This document shows positions 5,828 to 5,871 of a stretch of DNA of 5,871 nucleotides, piece after piece. Source of the stretch: Bacteriovoracaceae bacterium. GTDB taxonomy: Bacteria > Bdellovibrionota > Bacteriovoracia > Bacteriovoracales > Bacteriovoracaceae. Every line of letters starts with the position of its first letter. The first letter of the stretch is position 1. The stretch spans positions 1,126-6,996 of the forward strand of contig JAKLJM010000156.1 in assembly GCA_023151145.1 (NCBI GenBank), written 5' to 3'. Position numbers and translations under genes: made by a program. The notes under the pieces were generated by a model. It was not told where the DNA came from, did not search any database, and worked only from the letters and a program-made list of their open reading frames with translations.

Positions 5828-5871
5828 AAAAATGAACTGTCTAAAAGATTGCACTTTTTTTAGACAGTTCA
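5828..5871 (-). terminator. Perfect 14-bp inverted repeat, likely terminator of the next upstream gene
   Basis: TGAACTGTCTAAAA (5833-5846) and its exact complement (5858-5871) flank an 11-nt loop. Read on the minus strand the hairpin is followed by TTTTT (5832-5828), so it should end transcription coming from a minus-strand gene beyond the right edge. The window stops exactly at the end of the repeat, so whether the plus strand also has a T run cannot be seen; the A and T runs inside the arms would suit a bidirectional terminator. Confidence 0.65.

Noticed and set aside
5756..5854. 33-residue N-terminal extension of the secreted protein
   Set aside because: It would run through the inverted repeat and the TATAAT box and would bury the signal peptide; the internal ATG has a clear AAGGA site.
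5833..5871. Terminal inverted repeats of an insertion element
   Set aside because: The arms are only 11 nt apart with no gene between them, and a T run follows on the minus strand, which fits a terminator better.

Overview
The window is AT-rich and reads like a chromosomal segment of a Gram-negative bacterium. Almost every product is exported: four signal peptides, one of them a lipoprotein signal. The pairing of a DUF3015 protein with a DUF4105 (Lnb N-terminal domain) protein, a very large Asp-box lipoprotein and the low GC content suggest a Bdellovibrionota / Bacteriovorax-like organism. That assignment is inferred from gene style, not from a marker gene.

Layout. (1) Positions 1-2134, minus strand: a long lipoprotein gene that runs off the left edge (711 codons visible, no stop). 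It has a lipobox, an Ig-like N-terminal region and nine Asp boxes at about 50-residue spacing, typical of BNR/sortilin-like beta-propellers. (2) Positions 2227-4083, minus: a DUF4105 protein with a signal peptide and a probable beta-rich C-terminal half, starting at TTG. (3) Positions 4085-4540, minus: a small secreted DUF3015 protein with four cysteines and a strong ribosome binding site. These three genes lie head to tail (1-nt and 92-nt gaps) and may be one transcription unit, read DUF3015, then DUF4105, then lipoprotein. (4) Positions 4541-5245: mostly non-coding on the minus strand. On the plus strand it holds a decayed small membrane/coiled-coil gene (three reading frames), an unexplained hairpin, and a compact transcription unit for a 21-residue hydrophobic peptide with its own TATAAT box, a 12-bp palindrome, a Shine-Dalgarno and a terminator. 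(5) Positions 5246-5755, minus: an unrecognised secreted protein with four cysteines, preceded by a promoter-like sequence. A long perfect inverted repeat, probably the terminator of the next upstream gene, closes the window.

The most unusual feature is an excellent intrinsic terminator (8-bp stem, UUCG loop, eight U) lying inside the signal-peptide codons of the DUF4105 gene, 17 nt after its TTG start. A competing hairpin just upstream uses the same GGAGU arm. This suggests that the abundant DUF3015 transcript normally ends there and that read-through into the DUF4105 gene is set by attenuation or by translation. The second point of interest is the self-contained unit for the tiny hydrophobic peptide.
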